From the NCBI RefSeq assembly GCF_015291665.1, contig NZ_CP030048.1:4092001-4156000 (forward strand): a DNA stretch of 64,000 nucleotides, read 5' to 3'. The notes under the pieces are model-generated. The model saw only the letters and a list, made by a program, of their open reading frames with translations, had not been told where the DNA came from and did no database searches. The first letter of the stretch is position 1. Each line of letters begins with the position of its first letter. Made by a program: the position numbers and the translations under genes. Positions 8,732 through 19,984 of the stretch are shown piece after piece. This DNA comes from Bradyrhizobium sp. CCBAU 53338. GTDB taxonomy: Bacteria; Pseudomonadota; Alphaproteobacteria; Rhizobiales; Xanthobacteraceae.

Positions 8732-10129
8732 TCACGCCGACAAACGCGGCACCGCGTCGAACCTGTTCACCACGATATCCCGCTTGGTCTCGTCCACCCG
8801 CACGGTCATGTCGAAGCGGCCGTCGTGCAGCTCCTTGGCCAGCACCTCGGAATTGCGGTGCAGCCAGGAGATTCCCGCGCCGTCGGCAGCGTCGATCGAG
8901 AGGTCGAGCGTGGTGCGTTTGGCGGCAAGCCGTTCCTCGATCGCGGCGAGCAGCGCGTCGATGCCTTCGCCTGAGACGGCCGAGACCAGCATCGCAGGAT
9001 GATCCTCCGGCCGGCGCGCGGCGATGTTCAAGAGCTCTTCGCGCTGCTCCGGATCGTAACGATCGATCTTGTTCCAGACCTCGATGATGCGGCCGGAATC
9101 GTCGGGGTTGATACCGAGCTGGCGCAGCACGGCGTCGACGTCGCTCTGCTGGGCCTCGGCATCCTCATGCGAGATGTCGCGGACATGCAGGATGACGTCG
9201 GCTTCCAGCACCTCCTCCAGCGTGGCGCGGAAGGCGGCGACGAGCTGGGTCGGCAGATTGGAGATGAATCCGACGGTATCAGACAGCATCGCCTTGCCGC
9301 CATGCGGCAGTGTCAGCGCCCGCAAGGTGGGATCGAGCGTCGCGAACAGCATGTCGGCGGCTTGCACGTCGGCGCGGGTCAGGCGGTTGAACAGTGTCGA
9401 CTTGCCGGCATTTGTGTAGCCGACCAGCGCGACGACGCGGTACGGCACACGCTGGCGCCCGGCGCGATGCAGACGGCGCGTTGCCTGCACCTTCTTCAGC
9501 TCGCCCTCGAGCTTGGTGATGCGCTCCTGGATGAGGCGGCGGTCGGCTTCGATCTGCGTCTCGCCGGGGCCGCCCATGAATCCGAAGCCGCCGCGCTGGC
9601 GCTCCAGATGGGTCCACGATCGCACCAAGCGCGAACGCTGGTAGTTGAGATGCGCGAGCTCGACCTGGAGCGAGCCTTCCTTGGTCTTGGCGCGGCGGCC
9701 GAAGATCTCGAGAATGAGCCCGGTGCGGTCGAGCACCTTGGCATGCAATTCCTTCTCGAGATTGCGCTGCTGGATCGGCGCCAGCGCGCAGTCCATCACC
9801 ACGAGCTCGACGTCGAGACTCTTGGCGAGCGCGGCAATCTCCTCGACCTTGCCCTTGCCGATATAAGTCGCGGGCCGGATCTGGCTGATCGGCGCAATGA
9901 TGGCATCGGCAATGACGAGATCAATCGCACGCGCAAGGCCGGCGGCTTCGTCGAGCCGGGCCTCGGCGTCACGCTGGACATGACTGGCAGAGGCATGGCT
10001 CTCCGATTGCGCGTCGGCATTACCCGCACGCGCCCGCAAATAGGGGCCGATGACAAGCACCCGCCCCGTCTGCTTAACCCCTGCCGACCGCGGACGGTCG
10101 GCATCCCCGTCGAAATTCCGGGGTTCCAA
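8732..10129 (-). CDS. hflX: GTPase HflX
   Basis: HflX is a ribosome-associated GTPase that splits stalled ribosomes under stress. The 465-residue protein has the N-terminal HflX domain (ATYIGKGKVEEIA near residue 80), a coiled linker with the glycine-rich signature RGGFGFMGGPGETQIE, and the G domain: GYTNAGKST (G1), DTVGF (G3), NKIDR (G4). It lies 12 bp after hfq, a conserved pairing, so the two are probably cotranscribed. The N-terminus to ATG 10129 is slightly longer than in E. coli. Confidence 0.95.
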   Translation of the reverse strand: MEPRNFDGDADRPRSAGVKQTGRVLVIGPYLRARAGNADAQSESHASASHVQRDAEARLDEAAGLARAIDLVIADAIIAPISQIRPATYIGKGKVEEIAALAKSLDVELVVMDCALAPIQQRNLEKELHAKVLDRTGLILEIFGRRAKTKEGSLQVELAHLNYQRSRLVRSWTHLERQRGGFGFMGGPGETQIEADRRLIQERITKLEGELKKVQATRRLHRAGRQRVPYRVVALVGYTNAGKSTLFNRLTRADVQAADMLFATLDPTLRALTLPHGGKAMLSDTVGFISNLPTQLVAAFRATLEEVLEADVILHVRDISHEDAEAQQSDVDAVLRQLGINPDDSGRIIEVWNKIDRYDPEQREELLNIAARRPEDHPAMLVSAVSGEGIDALLAAIEERLAAKRTTLDLSIDAADGAGISWLHRNSEVLAKELHDGRFDMTVRVDETKRDIVVNRFDAVPRLSA

Positions 10130-10140
10130 TCAGATCACTC

Positions 10141-10389
10141 TCAAGCCGGCTGATCCTCGCCGCCTTCGAACAGCTGGATCGGAGCGCCCGGCATGATGGT
10201 CGAGATCGCATGCTTGTAGACCAGCTGCGAATGACCGTCGCGCCGAAGCAGCAGACAGAAGTTGTCGAACCAGGTCACGATGCCCTGGAGCTTCACTCCG
10301 TTGACCAGAAAGATCGTCAGTGGCGTCTTGGTTTTGCGAACGTGATTAAGGAAGGTGTCCTGTAGGTTTTGTGCGCGGTCTGCCGCCAT
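10141..10389 (-). CDS. hfq: RNA chaperone Hfq
   Basis: This is an 82-residue Sm-like protein that forms a hexamer pairing small RNAs with mRNAs. Both Sm motifs are seen: [22 protein letters not shown] and [13 protein letters not shown]. The acidic C-terminal tail is short, as in other alphaproteobacteria. The 248 bp upstream (10390-10637) separate it from ntrX and contain no gene that I can see; they are A/T-richer close to the start and probably hold the hfq promoter. hflX follows immediately. Confidence 0.97.
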   Translation of the reverse strand: MAADRAQNLQDTFLNHVRKTKTPLTIFLVNGVKLQGIVTWFDNFCLLLRRDGHSQLVYKHAISTIMPGAPIQLFEGGEDQPA

Positions 10390-10637
10390 TGTTTTTTTCT
10401 CGCTTTGAGTTTCTTTTTATAGCGCCGGTCGCGGCCCTGTTTTGAAAGTTTGGGCCTTCGTCCGGTTGCCGTCCCTCATGAGATCCCCCTCTAGGGAACA
10501 GCAGGATGATTAGAAGGCAGGCGAACACTTTAGGCAAGCCGCTTCACGCGGCAGGGCGCGCCGATTTTCTCCGAAAAATTACGGAAACAGATGATTTTCC
10601 TCAGATATCCCTAAAGGTAGCGCCGCGCCGTCGCGCG

Positions 10638-12008
10638 TCAACCGACCCCGAGCGCCTTCAACTTCCGGTGTAGCGCCGAACGTTCCATGCCAACAAACTC
10701 GGCCGTACGAGAAATATTTCCTGAGAAACGGCTGATCTGGGCAATCAAATAGTCGCGCTCGAACACTTCACGTGCCTCGCGCAGGGGCAGGCCCATGATG
10801 TGCTCGCCATTGTTGCTGGTCGGCATCGCCGGGACCATCGAACCGACGTCCTGCGGCAGCATGTCGGCGGTGATGATCACCTCCGGCCCGCCGGCAGCCA
10901 GAATCATGACTCGTTCAACGTTGTTGCGGAGCTGGCGCACATTACCCGGCCAGACATGCGATTGCAGCACCGCCATCGCGTCCTGTCCGATCTGCCGCTT
11001 GGGCAGGCCGCTGCCGGCCGAGATCTGCTCCATGAAATAGTCGATCAGCTCAGGAATGTCCTCACGCCGCTCCGACAGCGCGGGCACGCGGATCGGCACT
11101 ACCGACAGCCGATGATACAGATCTTCGCGGAAATGGCCGGCCGCGATCTCTTCTTCGAGATTGCGCGCGGTCGAGGAGATGATGCGGACGTCGACCTGCA
11201 CCTTGGCGGTGCCGCCGACGCGCTGGAACGACTGCTCGACGAGCACGCGCAAAATCTTGTTCTGGGTCTCGCGCGGCATGTCCGCGATCTCGTCGATGAA
11301 CAGCGTGCCGCCGTGCGCCTCTTCGAGCGCGCCGGGCTTGCGCGGCTGCTCGCCGTTGGATTGCTCGACGCCGAACAGCTCGTGCTCCATCCGCTCCGGC
11401 GTGATCGCCGCGGCGTTGATGACGACGAAGGGACCGTCGGCGCGACCCGAGGCCGTGTGCAGCGTGCGCGCGGTCAATTCCTTGCCGGCGCCGGCGGGGC
11501 CGACGATCAGGATCCGGCTGTTGGCTTTGGCCGCGCGCTCGATGGTCTGGCGCAGCTGGTTCATGCTGGGCGAGCGGCCGACGAGCTGGCTGGCGCTCGG
11601 CGCGAGCTGCTTCAGCTCCTTCACCTCGCGCTTGAGGCGCGAGTTTTCCAGCGCGCGGTTGGCGACCAGGATCAACCGGTCCGCCTTGAATGGCTTCTCG
11701 ATGAAGTCATAGGCGCCGCGCTTGATCGCGGCGACTGCGGTCTCGATGTTGCCGTGGCCGGAGATCATCACGACAGGCAGGTCGGCATTGTCCTTCTTGA
11801 CCTGCTCCAGGAGCTGCAAGCCGTCGAGCTTGGAGCCTTGCAGCCAGATGTCGAGGAAGACGAGGTGCGGCCTGCGGTTGGCGATTTCGGCCAAAGCCGA
11901 GTCGCTGTCGCGTGCCGTGCGGGTGACAAAACCCTCGTCTTCGAGGATGCCCGCAACGAGATCCCGAATATCGGCCTCATCATCGACAATCAGAATTTCA
12001 CTTGCCAT
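10638..12008 (-). CDS. ntrX: Nitrogen-assimilation response regulator NtrX
   Basis: This is a 456-residue response regulator with a receiver domain (VDDEADIRDL, phospho-acceptor in FLDIWLQ at about Asp53), a AAA+ domain (Walker A GPAGAGKE, Walker B TLFIDEIAD) and a C-terminal Fis-type HTH (NISRTAEFVGMERSALHRKL). In place of the sigma-54-contacting GAFTGA loop I read FGVEQSNGEQPRKPG, so it should not activate sigma-54 directly, as known for alphaproteobacterial NtrX. It pairs with NtrY encoded 17 bp upstream and is known in relatives to link nitrogen, redox and envelope functions. Confidence 0.95.
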   Translation of the reverse strand: MASEILIVDDEADIRDLVAGILEDEGFVTRTARDSDSALAEIANRRPHLVFLDIWLQGSKLDGLQLLEQVKKDNADLPVVMISGHGNIETAVAAIKRGAYDFIEKPFKADRLILVANRALENSRLKREVKELKQLAPSASQLVGRSPSMNQLRQTIERAAKANSRILIVGPAGAGKELTARTLHTASGRADGPFVVINAAAITPERMEHELFGVEQSNGEQPRKPGALEEAHGGTLFIDEIADMPRETQNKILRVLVEQSFQRVGGTAKVQVDVRIISSTARNLEEEIAAGHFREDLYHRLSVVPIRVPALSERREDIPELIDYFMEQISAGSGLPKRQIGQDAMAVLQSHVWPGNVRQLRNNVERVMILAAGGPEVIITADMLPQDVGSMVPAMPTSNNGEHIMGLPLREAREVFERDYLIAQISRFSGNISRTAEFVGMERSALHRKLKALGVG

Positions 12009-12025
12009 GGGTCGCGCCTGTCTTG

Positions 12026-14374
12026 TCAGCTGCCTGTTGAGGCTTCGATTTTCGTTGAATCATTGGTCTTTTCAGCGGGCTCTTTGGTTTCGGCCGCCGG
12101 CTCTTTTGTTTCCTGCGTCACGACGGCGCCATCGGCCTTCTTGGCCTGGCCGGAGATCGCAAAGCGCATCCGCATCCAGGCGCCACGCTGGCCCTGGCGG
12201 AAGTCGGAGGCGTCCTTCAATTCGATACGGCCGCCATGGTCTTCGAGCACGCGGCCGACGATGGCGAGGCCAAGGCCGGTGCCCTTGGCGCGCGTCGTCA
12301 CATAGGGCTCGAGCAGCCGCGAGCGTGCGACCTTGGGCAGGCCGATGCCGTTGTCGATGACGTCGATCAGCACGTCCTCGCCGTCGCGCGACACCACGAC
12401 GTCGATGCGACCCTTTCCCCCGTCCTTGCCAAGCTCCTCCGGCGGCACCTGCTCGATCGCCTCCGTGGCGTTCTTGACGATGTTGGTGACCGCCTGCGAG
12501 ATCAGCCGCCGGTCGAACTGGGCGCGCAGCGGATCCTCCTTGAATTCGGCCTCGATATCGAGCTCGGGATGGGCGACCTTCATCAGGAACACCGCCTGCC
12601 GCACGGTGTCGGCGACGTCCTCGCCCTCCATCACGGGCTTTGGCATCCGGGCGAAGCGCGAGAACTCGTCGACCATGCGCCTGATGTCATCGACCTGGCG
12701 CACGATGGTGTCGGTGCACTGGTCGAAGATCTGCTTGTCCTTGGTCTCGGTGATGTCCTTGCCGAACTTGCGGCGGATGCGCTCGGCCGAGAGCTGGATC
12801 GGCGTCAGCGGATTCTTGATCTCGTGGGCGATGCGGCGCGCGACATCGCCCCAGGCCGAGGTGCGCTGCGCCGAGACCAGCTCGGTGATGTCGTCGAGCG
12901 TGATGATGTAGCTGTCGTGCGGCTGGTTCTTCTCGGCGCTGACCCGCACCGACAGATTGCGCTCGGTGCCGTCGCGCGTGATCGTGATCTGGCCCTGCAC
13001 CAGGCGCTGGGTCCCTTCCCGCGCCGTCGTCATCATCTCCTCGAGTTCGGGCAGCACGTCGGAGAGCGGATGGCCGAGCGTCTCGGCCTCGGAATGCCCG
13101 ATCAGCTTCTCGGCGGAGCGATTCAGGATGCCGACGCTGCCGGAGGTGTCGACACCGATGATGCCGGCGCTCGCCGACGACAGCACGGCCTCGATGAAGC
13201 GGCGGCGGCTGTCGATGAGGTCGCTGGCGTTGACGAGCTCGTCGCGCTGGCTGCGCAGTTCCTGCGTCATCTTGTTGAAGGTCTCGCCGAGCTGGGCCAA
13301 ATCGCCTTCCGATTTGTGCACGGGCACCTGGACATGCAGATCGCCGGTCGAGACGGTGTTGGCGGCGTTCATCAGCCGCCGGATCGGCGCCACCAGAGAG
13401 TTTGCGAAGTTGAGCCCGATCAGCACCGAGGCCATCAGGATGGTCAGCGCGATCACCGCGAACATCAGCGCGAACGCGACCTGAATCCCGAGCTTGCGCG
13501 ACTCGATCTGGGCGTATTCGGCGACACTCAGCTCGGTCTGCCTGAGCTGGGCGACGACCCTCGGATCGAGGGGGCGCGCGACGTAGAGGAAGGTGTTGGT
13601 GAAGCCCCTGAGCCTGATCACGGCGGCCACCAGATTTTGATCGGGCAAGACCGCGATCTCGGGCTCGTTCTCGTTGACGTTCTGAAGAAACTCCGGCGCA
13701 GGCGGCGCAAAGGCGAGCGGAACGCCACCGGTTTCCGCCGACAGGATCGGATTGGCGTCCTTGCCCATGAGCATCGCGCCCGGCAGGTTGCGTGCCGCCG
13801 CGCTCGAGGTCAGGAGCTGCAGGAACGACTGGCGGTCCTGGTCGAACAGCATCGGAACGCGCGAGACGTCGTTGGCCATGCCGAGGATGTCGCCGCGGAT
13901 CACTTGCGCGTGCTCCTGCACATAGGCGCGCGCGATCGTCAGTGAGTTCTGAATCACTTCCTTGGTCGGACCCGAGAACAGCCGGTCGAGGCCGCGCTCG
14001 ATCGTGACGTTGGCGACGACGGCGACCAGCACCGCCGGCAGCACGGCGACGATCGAGAACAGACCGACGATCTGGACATGCAGCCGCGCCGCTGCCCGTC
14101 CCCGCCGGCGGGCCTGGATCATCTGCCAGACCTCGCGGCCGATGATCCCGATCAGGAGCAGGATGGTGCCGGCATTGATCGCCAAGAAGGAGCTGACGAC
14201 CTCCGGGGTCGGCTCGATGCTGGTCAACCCGGTCAAGACCAGGAAAGTCAGGAGCGCCGACAGCAACGCCAGCGCAACGGCAAACGGTCCCAGCCAGCGC
14301 CACACCGACCAGCGCCGGGGCTCTTCCGCTGGAGCCGTGTCAAAGGATGCGGCCGAGGTGTCTGCGCTGGTCAT
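12026..14374 (-). CDS. ntrY: Sensor histidine kinase NtrY
   Basis: This is a 782-residue membrane kinase and partner of NtrX. The N-terminus has three hydrophobic segments (about residues 28-50, 62-80, 97-122), a large extracytoplasmic domain, a fourth segment, then HAMP, PAS, HisKA with the phosphorylated His in [14 protein letters not shown], and the ATPase lid motifs DNGIGLP and GTGLGLAIV. The C-terminal tail is Lys/Glu/Thr-rich and low in complexity. ATG 14374 (MTSADTSAAS) is my choice; the frame stays open to 14512. The spacing to ntrX implies one operon. Confidence 0.94.
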   Translation of the reverse strand: MTSADTSAASFDTAPAEEPRRWSVWRWLGPFAVALALLSALLTFLVLTGLTSIEPTPEVVSSFLAINAGTILLLIGIIGREVWQMIQARRRGRAAARLHVQIVGLFSIVAVLPAVLVAVVANVTIERGLDRLFSGPTKEVIQNSLTIARAYVQEHAQVIRGDILGMANDVSRVPMLFDQDRQSFLQLLTSSAAARNLPGAMLMGKDANPILSAETGGVPLAFAPPAPEFLQNVNENEPEIAVLPDQNLVAAVIRLRGFTNTFLYVARPLDPRVVAQLRQTELSVAEYAQIESRKLGIQVAFALMFAVIALTILMASVLIGLNFANSLVAPIRRLMNAANTVSTGDLHVQVPVHKSEGDLAQLGETFNKMTQELRSQRDELVNASDLIDSRRRFIEAVLSSASAGIIGVDTSGSVGILNRSAEKLIGHSEAETLGHPLSDVLPELEEMMTTAREGTQRLVQGQITITRDGTERNLSVRVSAEKNQPHDSYIITLDDITELVSAQRTSAWGDVARRIAHEIKNPLTPIQLSAERIRRKFGKDITETKDKQIFDQCTDTIVRQVDDIRRMVDEFSRFARMPKPVMEGEDVADTVRQAVFLMKVAHPELDIEAEFKEDPLRAQFDRRLISQAVTNIVKNATEAIEQVPPEELGKDGGKGRIDVVVSRDGEDVLIDVIDNGIGLPKVARSRLLEPYVTTRAKGTGLGLAIVGRVLEDHGGRIELKDASDFRQGQRGAWMRMRFAISGQAKKADGAVVTQETKEPAAETKEPAEKTNDSTKIEASTGS

Positions 14375-14436
14375 TCCGGGCAATGGGGTGCTGAAAACAG
14401 GTCCGCGACGCGCGGATACTGATGTATTCGTACCAC

Positions 14437-14458
14437 ATTGTTGCCGAATTGCGACAAT
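14437..14458. promoter_or_regulatory. Imperfect palindrome upstream of ntrY
   Basis: The arms ATTGTTGC and GCGACAAT are separated by six bases, with one mismatch between arms. The centre lies about 73 bp upstream of the ntrY start and about 113 bp upstream of the small ORF on the other strand. It could be an operator. No regulator is recognised for it. Confidence 0.25.
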
Positions 14459-14560
14459 TCCGCGGCGTCTATCCCGCGGCGGGCGGGCGCATCCACAGAC
14501 GATGGTGGCCACCGGCGAGTTTCCCCGGAACGGAATCCGGCCATTCCGGCTTAAACCGGC

Positions 14561-14707
14561 ATGGAAAGAATATTTCTCGCAATCATGGTCTCGGCGGTGC
14601 TGCTGCTGATCGTGGCCTCTGACCTTCTGGTCAACGGCTCAAGCAGGCAGGAGCAGACGGCGGAGATGGCCAATATTCAGCCGATCATGGCGCGCCTCAT
14701 CAGATAG
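14561..14707 (+). CDS. Possible 48-residue single-pass membrane peptide
   Basis: ATG 14561 opens a frame of 49 codons ending TAG at 14705-14707. The product begins MERIFLAIMVSAVLLLIVAS, one clear hydrophobic segment, followed by a polar tail rich in Gln and Met. It lies on the + strand between ntrC and ntrY, which are both on the minus strand. No strong ribosome binding site is seen. It is either a genuine small membrane protein or chance. No homologue is recognised. Confidence 0.4.
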   Translation: MERIFLAIMVSAVLLLIVASDLLVNGSSRQEQTAEMANIQPIMARLIR

Positions 14708-14827
14708 ATGATGAGACGCCACGCCCTGCGGCCCGACGCTTCATTTTCCTGTGTTCCAGCGGAACATTCAGCCCGATCCGGACTTCTGCTCACCGCGCAG
14801 ACCACAACGGCCAGCGCGATCCGGACA

Positions 14828-14861
14828 GGCTCAGCTCCGCTTTGGTAGGGGGAGCTGAGCC
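14828..14861. terminator. 11-bp perfect hairpin downstream of ntrC
   Basis: The arms GGCTCAGCTCC (14828-14838) and GGAGCTGAGCC (14851-14861) are exact complements around a 12-base loop. No T run follows on either strand, so it may be an RNA-stabilising or Rho-assisted end rather than a classical terminator. Confidence 0.4.
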
Positions 14862-14866
14862 ACTCC

Positions 14867-14894
14867 CGCGCAAACGCGTTGAGCGTTTGTCGCG
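14867..14894 (-). terminator. Hairpin directly after the ntrC stop codon
   Basis: CAAACGC and GCGTTTG flank a five-base loop, extended by CGCG on both sides with a one-base bulge. It begins 5 bp after the ntrC stop (minus strand) and stands in tandem with the hairpin at 14828-14861. It probably ends the dusB-ntrB-ntrC transcript, although no U tract is visible. Confidence 0.45.
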
Positions 14895-14898
14895 ATGA

Positions 14899-16341
<1,443 letters not shown>

Positions 16342-16350
16342 CGTTAATCC

Positions 16351-17520
16351 TCATTTTGCCCCCTGTGATGCAGACGACGACTTCCCGGCAGAGCCGTCGC
16401 GACTGCTGTGATCGGTTGTCCTGGCCGATGTCGAGTACATCGGCATCAGCACGCGGAAGGTGGTCTTGCGCGGCTGAGACTCGCATTCGATGATGCCCCC
16501 GTGATCGCCGACGATCTTGGCAACCAGAGCAAGACCGAGGCCAGAGCCGGTCTGCTTGGTGGTCACGAAGGGATCGAACAGGTTGGGCAGAAGATCATCA
16601 GGTACGCCTGGTCCATTGTCCCTCACGCAGAATTCAAGCGGCAGGGATACCCGGGTTTTTTGACCGGGGACTGACAGGCGCACGCCTGGGCGGAATGCGG
16701 TGGTGAGCTGGATCTCGGCGTCGGGCACGTCGATTAGCGCTTCGGCGGCGTTCTTCACCAGATTGAGGAAAACCTGGATGAGCTGATCCTGGTTCGCCAG
16801 CACCGGCGGCAGCGAGGGATCGTAATCCTCGATGAAGCGGATGTTGCGGGCAAAGCCGGACTGCGCCAGCCGCTTCACGTGATCGAGCACCGAATGGATG
16901 TTGACGGGGCCGCGCACCACGGGCCGCTCGTCGCCGAACACCTCCATGCGGTCGACCAGCGTCACGATGCGGTCGGCCTCGTCGCAGATCAGCCGCGTCA
17001 GCATGCGGTCTTCGGTCGAGGCCTGCTGCTCGAGCAACTGCGCCGCGCCACGGATGCCGGAGAGCGGATTCTTGATCTCATGCGCCAGCATGGCTGCCAG
17101 AGCGATCACCGAGCGCGCGGCGCTGCGGTGGGTGAGCTGCCGGTCCATCTTGTCGGCGATGGAACGCTCCTGGAGCATCACAACGATATGGCCCGGCCGC
17201 TCGGTCAGCGGGGCGACGTGGAGATCGACCTGACGATCGCCGCCCATGCGCGGCGTGCCGAGATCGACCTTGTACTCGTTGACCGGCGAATTCGACGAGC
17301 GCACCTGGTCGATCAAGGCCAGCAAGGGACTTCCGAACGGCACCAGCTCTTTCAGCGACTGCCGCTTCAGGAACTGTGTCGAGATATCGAAGAACGCTTC
17401 GGTCGCGATATTGGCGGCGACGATCTTGCCGTCCGGCCCGATCATGAGAACGGGATTGGGCAAGGCATCGAGAATCGCGTCGCTGTCGGTCGGCTTGCGA
17501 TGGTCGGCGGCTGAGGTCAT
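16351..17520 (-). CDS. ntrB: Nitrogen regulation sensor kinase NtrB
   Basis: This is a 389-residue cytoplasmic kinase/phosphatase controlled by PII proteins. A PAS domain ([20 protein letters not shown], residues 17-36) precedes HisKA with the active His in [11 protein letters not shown] and the ATPase motifs DNGPGVPDD and [11 protein letters not shown]. It has no membrane segment. The start is set by overlap: ATG 17518-17520 shares ATGA with the dusB stop, so translation of the two is coupled. It is followed 9 bp later by its partner ntrC. Confidence 0.96.
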   Translation of the reverse strand: MTSAADHRKPTDSDAILDALPNPVLMIGPDGKIVAANIATEAFFDISTQFLKRQSLKELVPFGSPLLALIDQVRSSNSPVNEYKVDLGTPRMGGDRQVDLHVAPLTERPGHIVVMLQERSIADKMDRQLTHRSAARSVIALAAMLAHEIKNPLSGIRGAAQLLEQQASTEDRMLTRLICDEADRIVTLVDRMEVFGDERPVVRGPVNIHSVLDHVKRLAQSGFARNIRFIEDYDPSLPPVLANQDQLIQVFLNLVKNAAEALIDVPDAEIQLTTAFRPGVRLSVPGQKTRVSLPLEFCVRDNGPGVPDDLLPNLFDPFVTTKQTGSGLGLALVAKIVGDHGGIIECESQPRKTTFRVLMPMYSTSARTTDHSSRDGSAGKSSSASQGAK

Positions 17521-18593
17521 GCAGCGGCGCTCCATGCGAAGTCGTCGTACGCATCTTGCAGCGACTTGTGGACCAGATGCGGATCCTCAGACGTCAGAAT
17601 CTTCTGGCGCCAGGCCTTCAACGTCTCGACCGGGACGCTGCTCGCTTCGGCAGCAACATCGAGCGCCCAGCCGAGATGTTTGCGTGCATGCTTGAGGCCC
17701 ACGCGCATGCCGTAGAGCGCGCAGACGCCGTCATAAAGTGTGCGGACGTAATTCAGCTGCGTGGCGAGCGACGGCGTGGCTTCGGCCGCCCCGCCGTTCA
17801 GGCGGCGGCCGATCTCGCCGGGCAGCCAGGGCTGGCCCTGCGCGCCGCGGCCGATCATCACGGCGTCGGCGCCCGAGGCCTCGAGCGCCGCGAGCGCCTT
17901 CTCGAAAGTGGTGATGTCGCCATTGACGACGAGCGGAATGGTGATGGCCTCGCGGACCGCGCGGATCGCATCCCAATCGGCCTCGCCCTTGTAGAACTGG
18001 CAGCGAGTGCGGCCATGGACGGTGACGAGCTTGACGCCGGCGGTCTCCGCACGACGCGCCAGCTCGGGAGCGTTGCGGGTGCGATCGTCCCAGCCGAGTC
18101 GCATCTTCAGCGTCACCGGCACTTTCACGGCTGATATCGTGGCCTCGATCAGGCTCACGGCGTGATCGAGATCGCGCATCAGGGCCGAGCCGGACTGGCC
18201 GCCGGTGACGTGGCGTGCCGGACAGCCCATGTTGATGTCGATGATGTCGGCGCCCTCGGCTTCGGCGATCCTGGCGCCCTCCGCCATCCAATGCGCCTCG
18301 CAGCCGGCGAGCTGGACCACATGCGGGCCGACCCCGGTCGCTTCGCAGCGCAACCGCGACATGCGGTGGCCGTTGGCGAGTTCATCGCTGGCGGTCATTT
18401 CAGAGACGACCAAGCCGGCTCCAAGCTCGGCGGCAAGCCTGCGAACTGGTGAGTCCGTCACTCCCGACATCGGTGCCAGGAAGACCGGATTGGCGATATC
18501 AATATCGCCTATTTTCAACGGCTTAGAGCCTGATACTGCCGAGCCGGTCACAGGGGTCTCGTTGCGTGGGCAGGGCCTCATCGCGCCTGCCAT
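17517..18593 (-). CDS. dusB: tRNA-dihydrouridine synthase DusB (NifR3)
   Basis: This FMN-dependent enzyme reduces uridine to dihydrouridine in tRNA. Family motifs are visible: [15 protein letters not shown] near residues 38-52, [10 protein letters not shown] with the catalytic Cys, [20 protein letters not shown] and the flavin-phosphate segment [11 protein letters not shown]. In Rhodobacter and rhizobia this gene (nifR3) leads the ntrBC operon, as here. The drawn start at 18593 coincides with the likely transcription start of the promoter below, so ATG 18581 may be the real one. Confidence 0.95.
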   Translation of the reverse strand: MAGAMRPCPRNETPVTGSAVSGSKPLKIGDIDIANPVFLAPMSGVTDSPVRRLAAELGAGLVVSEMTASDELANGHRMSRLRCEATGVGPHVVQLAGCEAHWMAEGARIAEAEGADIIDINMGCPARHVTGGQSGSALMRDLDHAVSLIEATISAVKVPVTLKMRLGWDDRTRNAPELARRAETAGVKLVTVHGRTRCQFYKGEADWDAIRAVREAITIPLVVNGDITTFEKALAALEASGADAVMIGRGAQGQPWLPGEIGRRLNGGAAEATPSLATQLNYVRTLYDGVCALYGMRVGLKHARKHLGWALDVAAEASSVPVETLKAWRQKILTSEDPHLVHKSLQDAYDDFAWSAAA

Positions 18594-18597
18594 GGCC

Positions 18598-18626
18598 TAT
18601 CTTGCGCACAATTCTTGTGCAGTCAA
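18598..18626 (-). promoter_or_regulatory. Candidate promoter of dusB-ntrBC with an NtrC-like site in its spacer
   Basis: On the minus strand TTGACT (18626-18621) and AAGATA (18603-18598) form a sigma-70-like promoter with a 17-bp spacer. The palindrome GCACAA-TTC-TTGTGC (18606-18620) lies wholly inside the spacer. It fits the NtrC half-site pattern GCAC-N7-GTGC (established for enteric NtrC). A protein bound there would block RNA polymerase, so negative autoregulation of ntrBC is a reasonable inference. Confidence 0.5.
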
Positions 18627-18799
18627 GCGCCATGCCTACAGTTTAGACAGTTCTGCAGATCTTTCAAGTGCAGTGCAGCAAAATGCTGAATCCCACAATC
18701 CGGGGAAACCCCCTTTTTTTGCGGGCCTGCCGTGCTAGAGGCATGCCGGCAATCACCCCTCTTCCGACTCTTCCCTTAACAGCTGAATATTTGAGTCCT

Positions 18800-19981
18800 A
18801 TGGCGAAATCACAGCGCACCGCAGTCGTTCTTGTCGCGGCCGGACGTGGCCTGCGCGCAGGCGTCGGCGGTCCCAAGCAATATCGCCAGATCGGCGGCGT
18901 GCCCGTGATCTATCGCGCAATGGAAGCGTTCAGCACCCACCCCGACGTGTTCGCCGTGCAGCCGGTGGTAAATCCCGACGACAGCGCCATCTTCACGGCC
19001 GCGGTCGCAGGCCTCAAGCACGAGGCGCCGACCAATGGTGGTGCGACGCGTCAGGCCTCGGTGCTGTCAGGCCTCGAAGCGCTGGCCAGGCACAAGCCCG
19101 ACATCGTTCTGATCCACGACGCCGCGCGCCCCTTCGTCTCTTCGGGCGTGATCTCGCGCGCGATCGAGGCGGCAGGCCGCACGGGCGCCGCGATCCCCGT
19201 TGTCCCTGTCACCGACACCATCAAGGTCACCAGCGCGAGCGGCGATGTCGAGGACACGCCGGACCGGGCAGCCTTGCGAATCGCGCAGACGCCGCAATCC
19301 TTTCGTTTCGATGTCATCCTCGAAGCGCATCGTCGCGCGGCAAAGGACGGACGATCTGATTTCACCGATGATGCTGCGATCGCCGAATGGGCGGGATTGA
19401 CGGTTGCGACCTTTGAAGGCGATGTTGCCAATATGAAGCTCACCACCCCGGAAGATTTCGTGCGCGAGGAAGCGCGCCTTGCCAGCCTGCTCGGCGACAT
19501 CAGGACCGGCACGGGCTATGACGTGCACGCCTTCGGCGATGGCGACCATCTCATGCTCTGCGGCGTGCGCGTGCCGCACACCAAAGGCTTCCTGGCGCAT
19601 TCCGACGGCGACGTCGGCCTGCATGCGCTGGTCGATGCCATCCTCGGCGCGCTCGCCGACGGCGATATCGGTTCGCACTTCCCGCCGAGCGATGCGAAGT
19701 GGAAGGGCGCCTCCTCCGACCGGTTCCTGAAATACGCCATCGAGCGCGTCACGGCGCGCGGCGGGCGCATCGCCAATCTCGAGGTCACCATGATCTGTGA
19801 GCGGCCGAAGATCGGCCCGCTGCGTGACGTCATGCGCGCGCGGATCGCCGAAATCTCCGGCGTCGACATCTCCCGGGTCGCCGTGAAGGCGACGACCAGC
19901 GAGCGGCTCGGCTTCACCGGCCGCGAGGAAGGCATCGCGGCCACCGCGAGCGCCACCATCCGCCTTCCCTGGAGCGTCTAG
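18800..19981 (+). CDS. ispDF: Bifunctional IspD/IspF enzyme of the MEP isoprenoid pathway
   Basis: The 393-residue fusion has IspD at residues 1 to about 230 ([12 protein letters not shown] nucleotide loop, [19 protein letters not shown]), adding CMP to methylerythritol phosphate. IspF begins about residue 236 with GTGYDVHAF and has metal-binding [24 protein letters not shown], forming the cyclodiphosphate. Such fusion is usual in alphaproteobacteria. ATG 18800 begins [10 protein letters not shown]; the frame is open upstream to 18668, but that part does not look like IspD. It is divergent from dusB. Confidence 0.96.
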   Translation: MAKSQRTAVVLVAAGRGLRAGVGGPKQYRQIGGVPVIYRAMEAFSTHPDVFAVQPVVNPDDSAIFTAAVAGLKHEAPTNGGATRQASVLSGLEALARHKPDIVLIHDAARPFVSSGVISRAIEAAGRTGAAIPVVPVTDTIKVTSASGDVEDTPDRAALRIAQTPQSFRFDVILEAHRRAAKDGRSDFTDDAAIAEWAGLTVATFEGDVANMKLTTPEDFVREEARLASLLGDIRTGTGYDVHAFGDGDHLMLCGVRVPHTKGFLAHSDGDVGLHALVDAILGALADGDIGSHFPPSDAKWKGASSDRFLKYAIERVTARGGRIANLEVTMICERPKIGPLRDVMRARIAEISGVDISRVAVKATTSERLGFTGREEGIAATASATIRLPWSV

Positions 19982-19984
19982 ACC

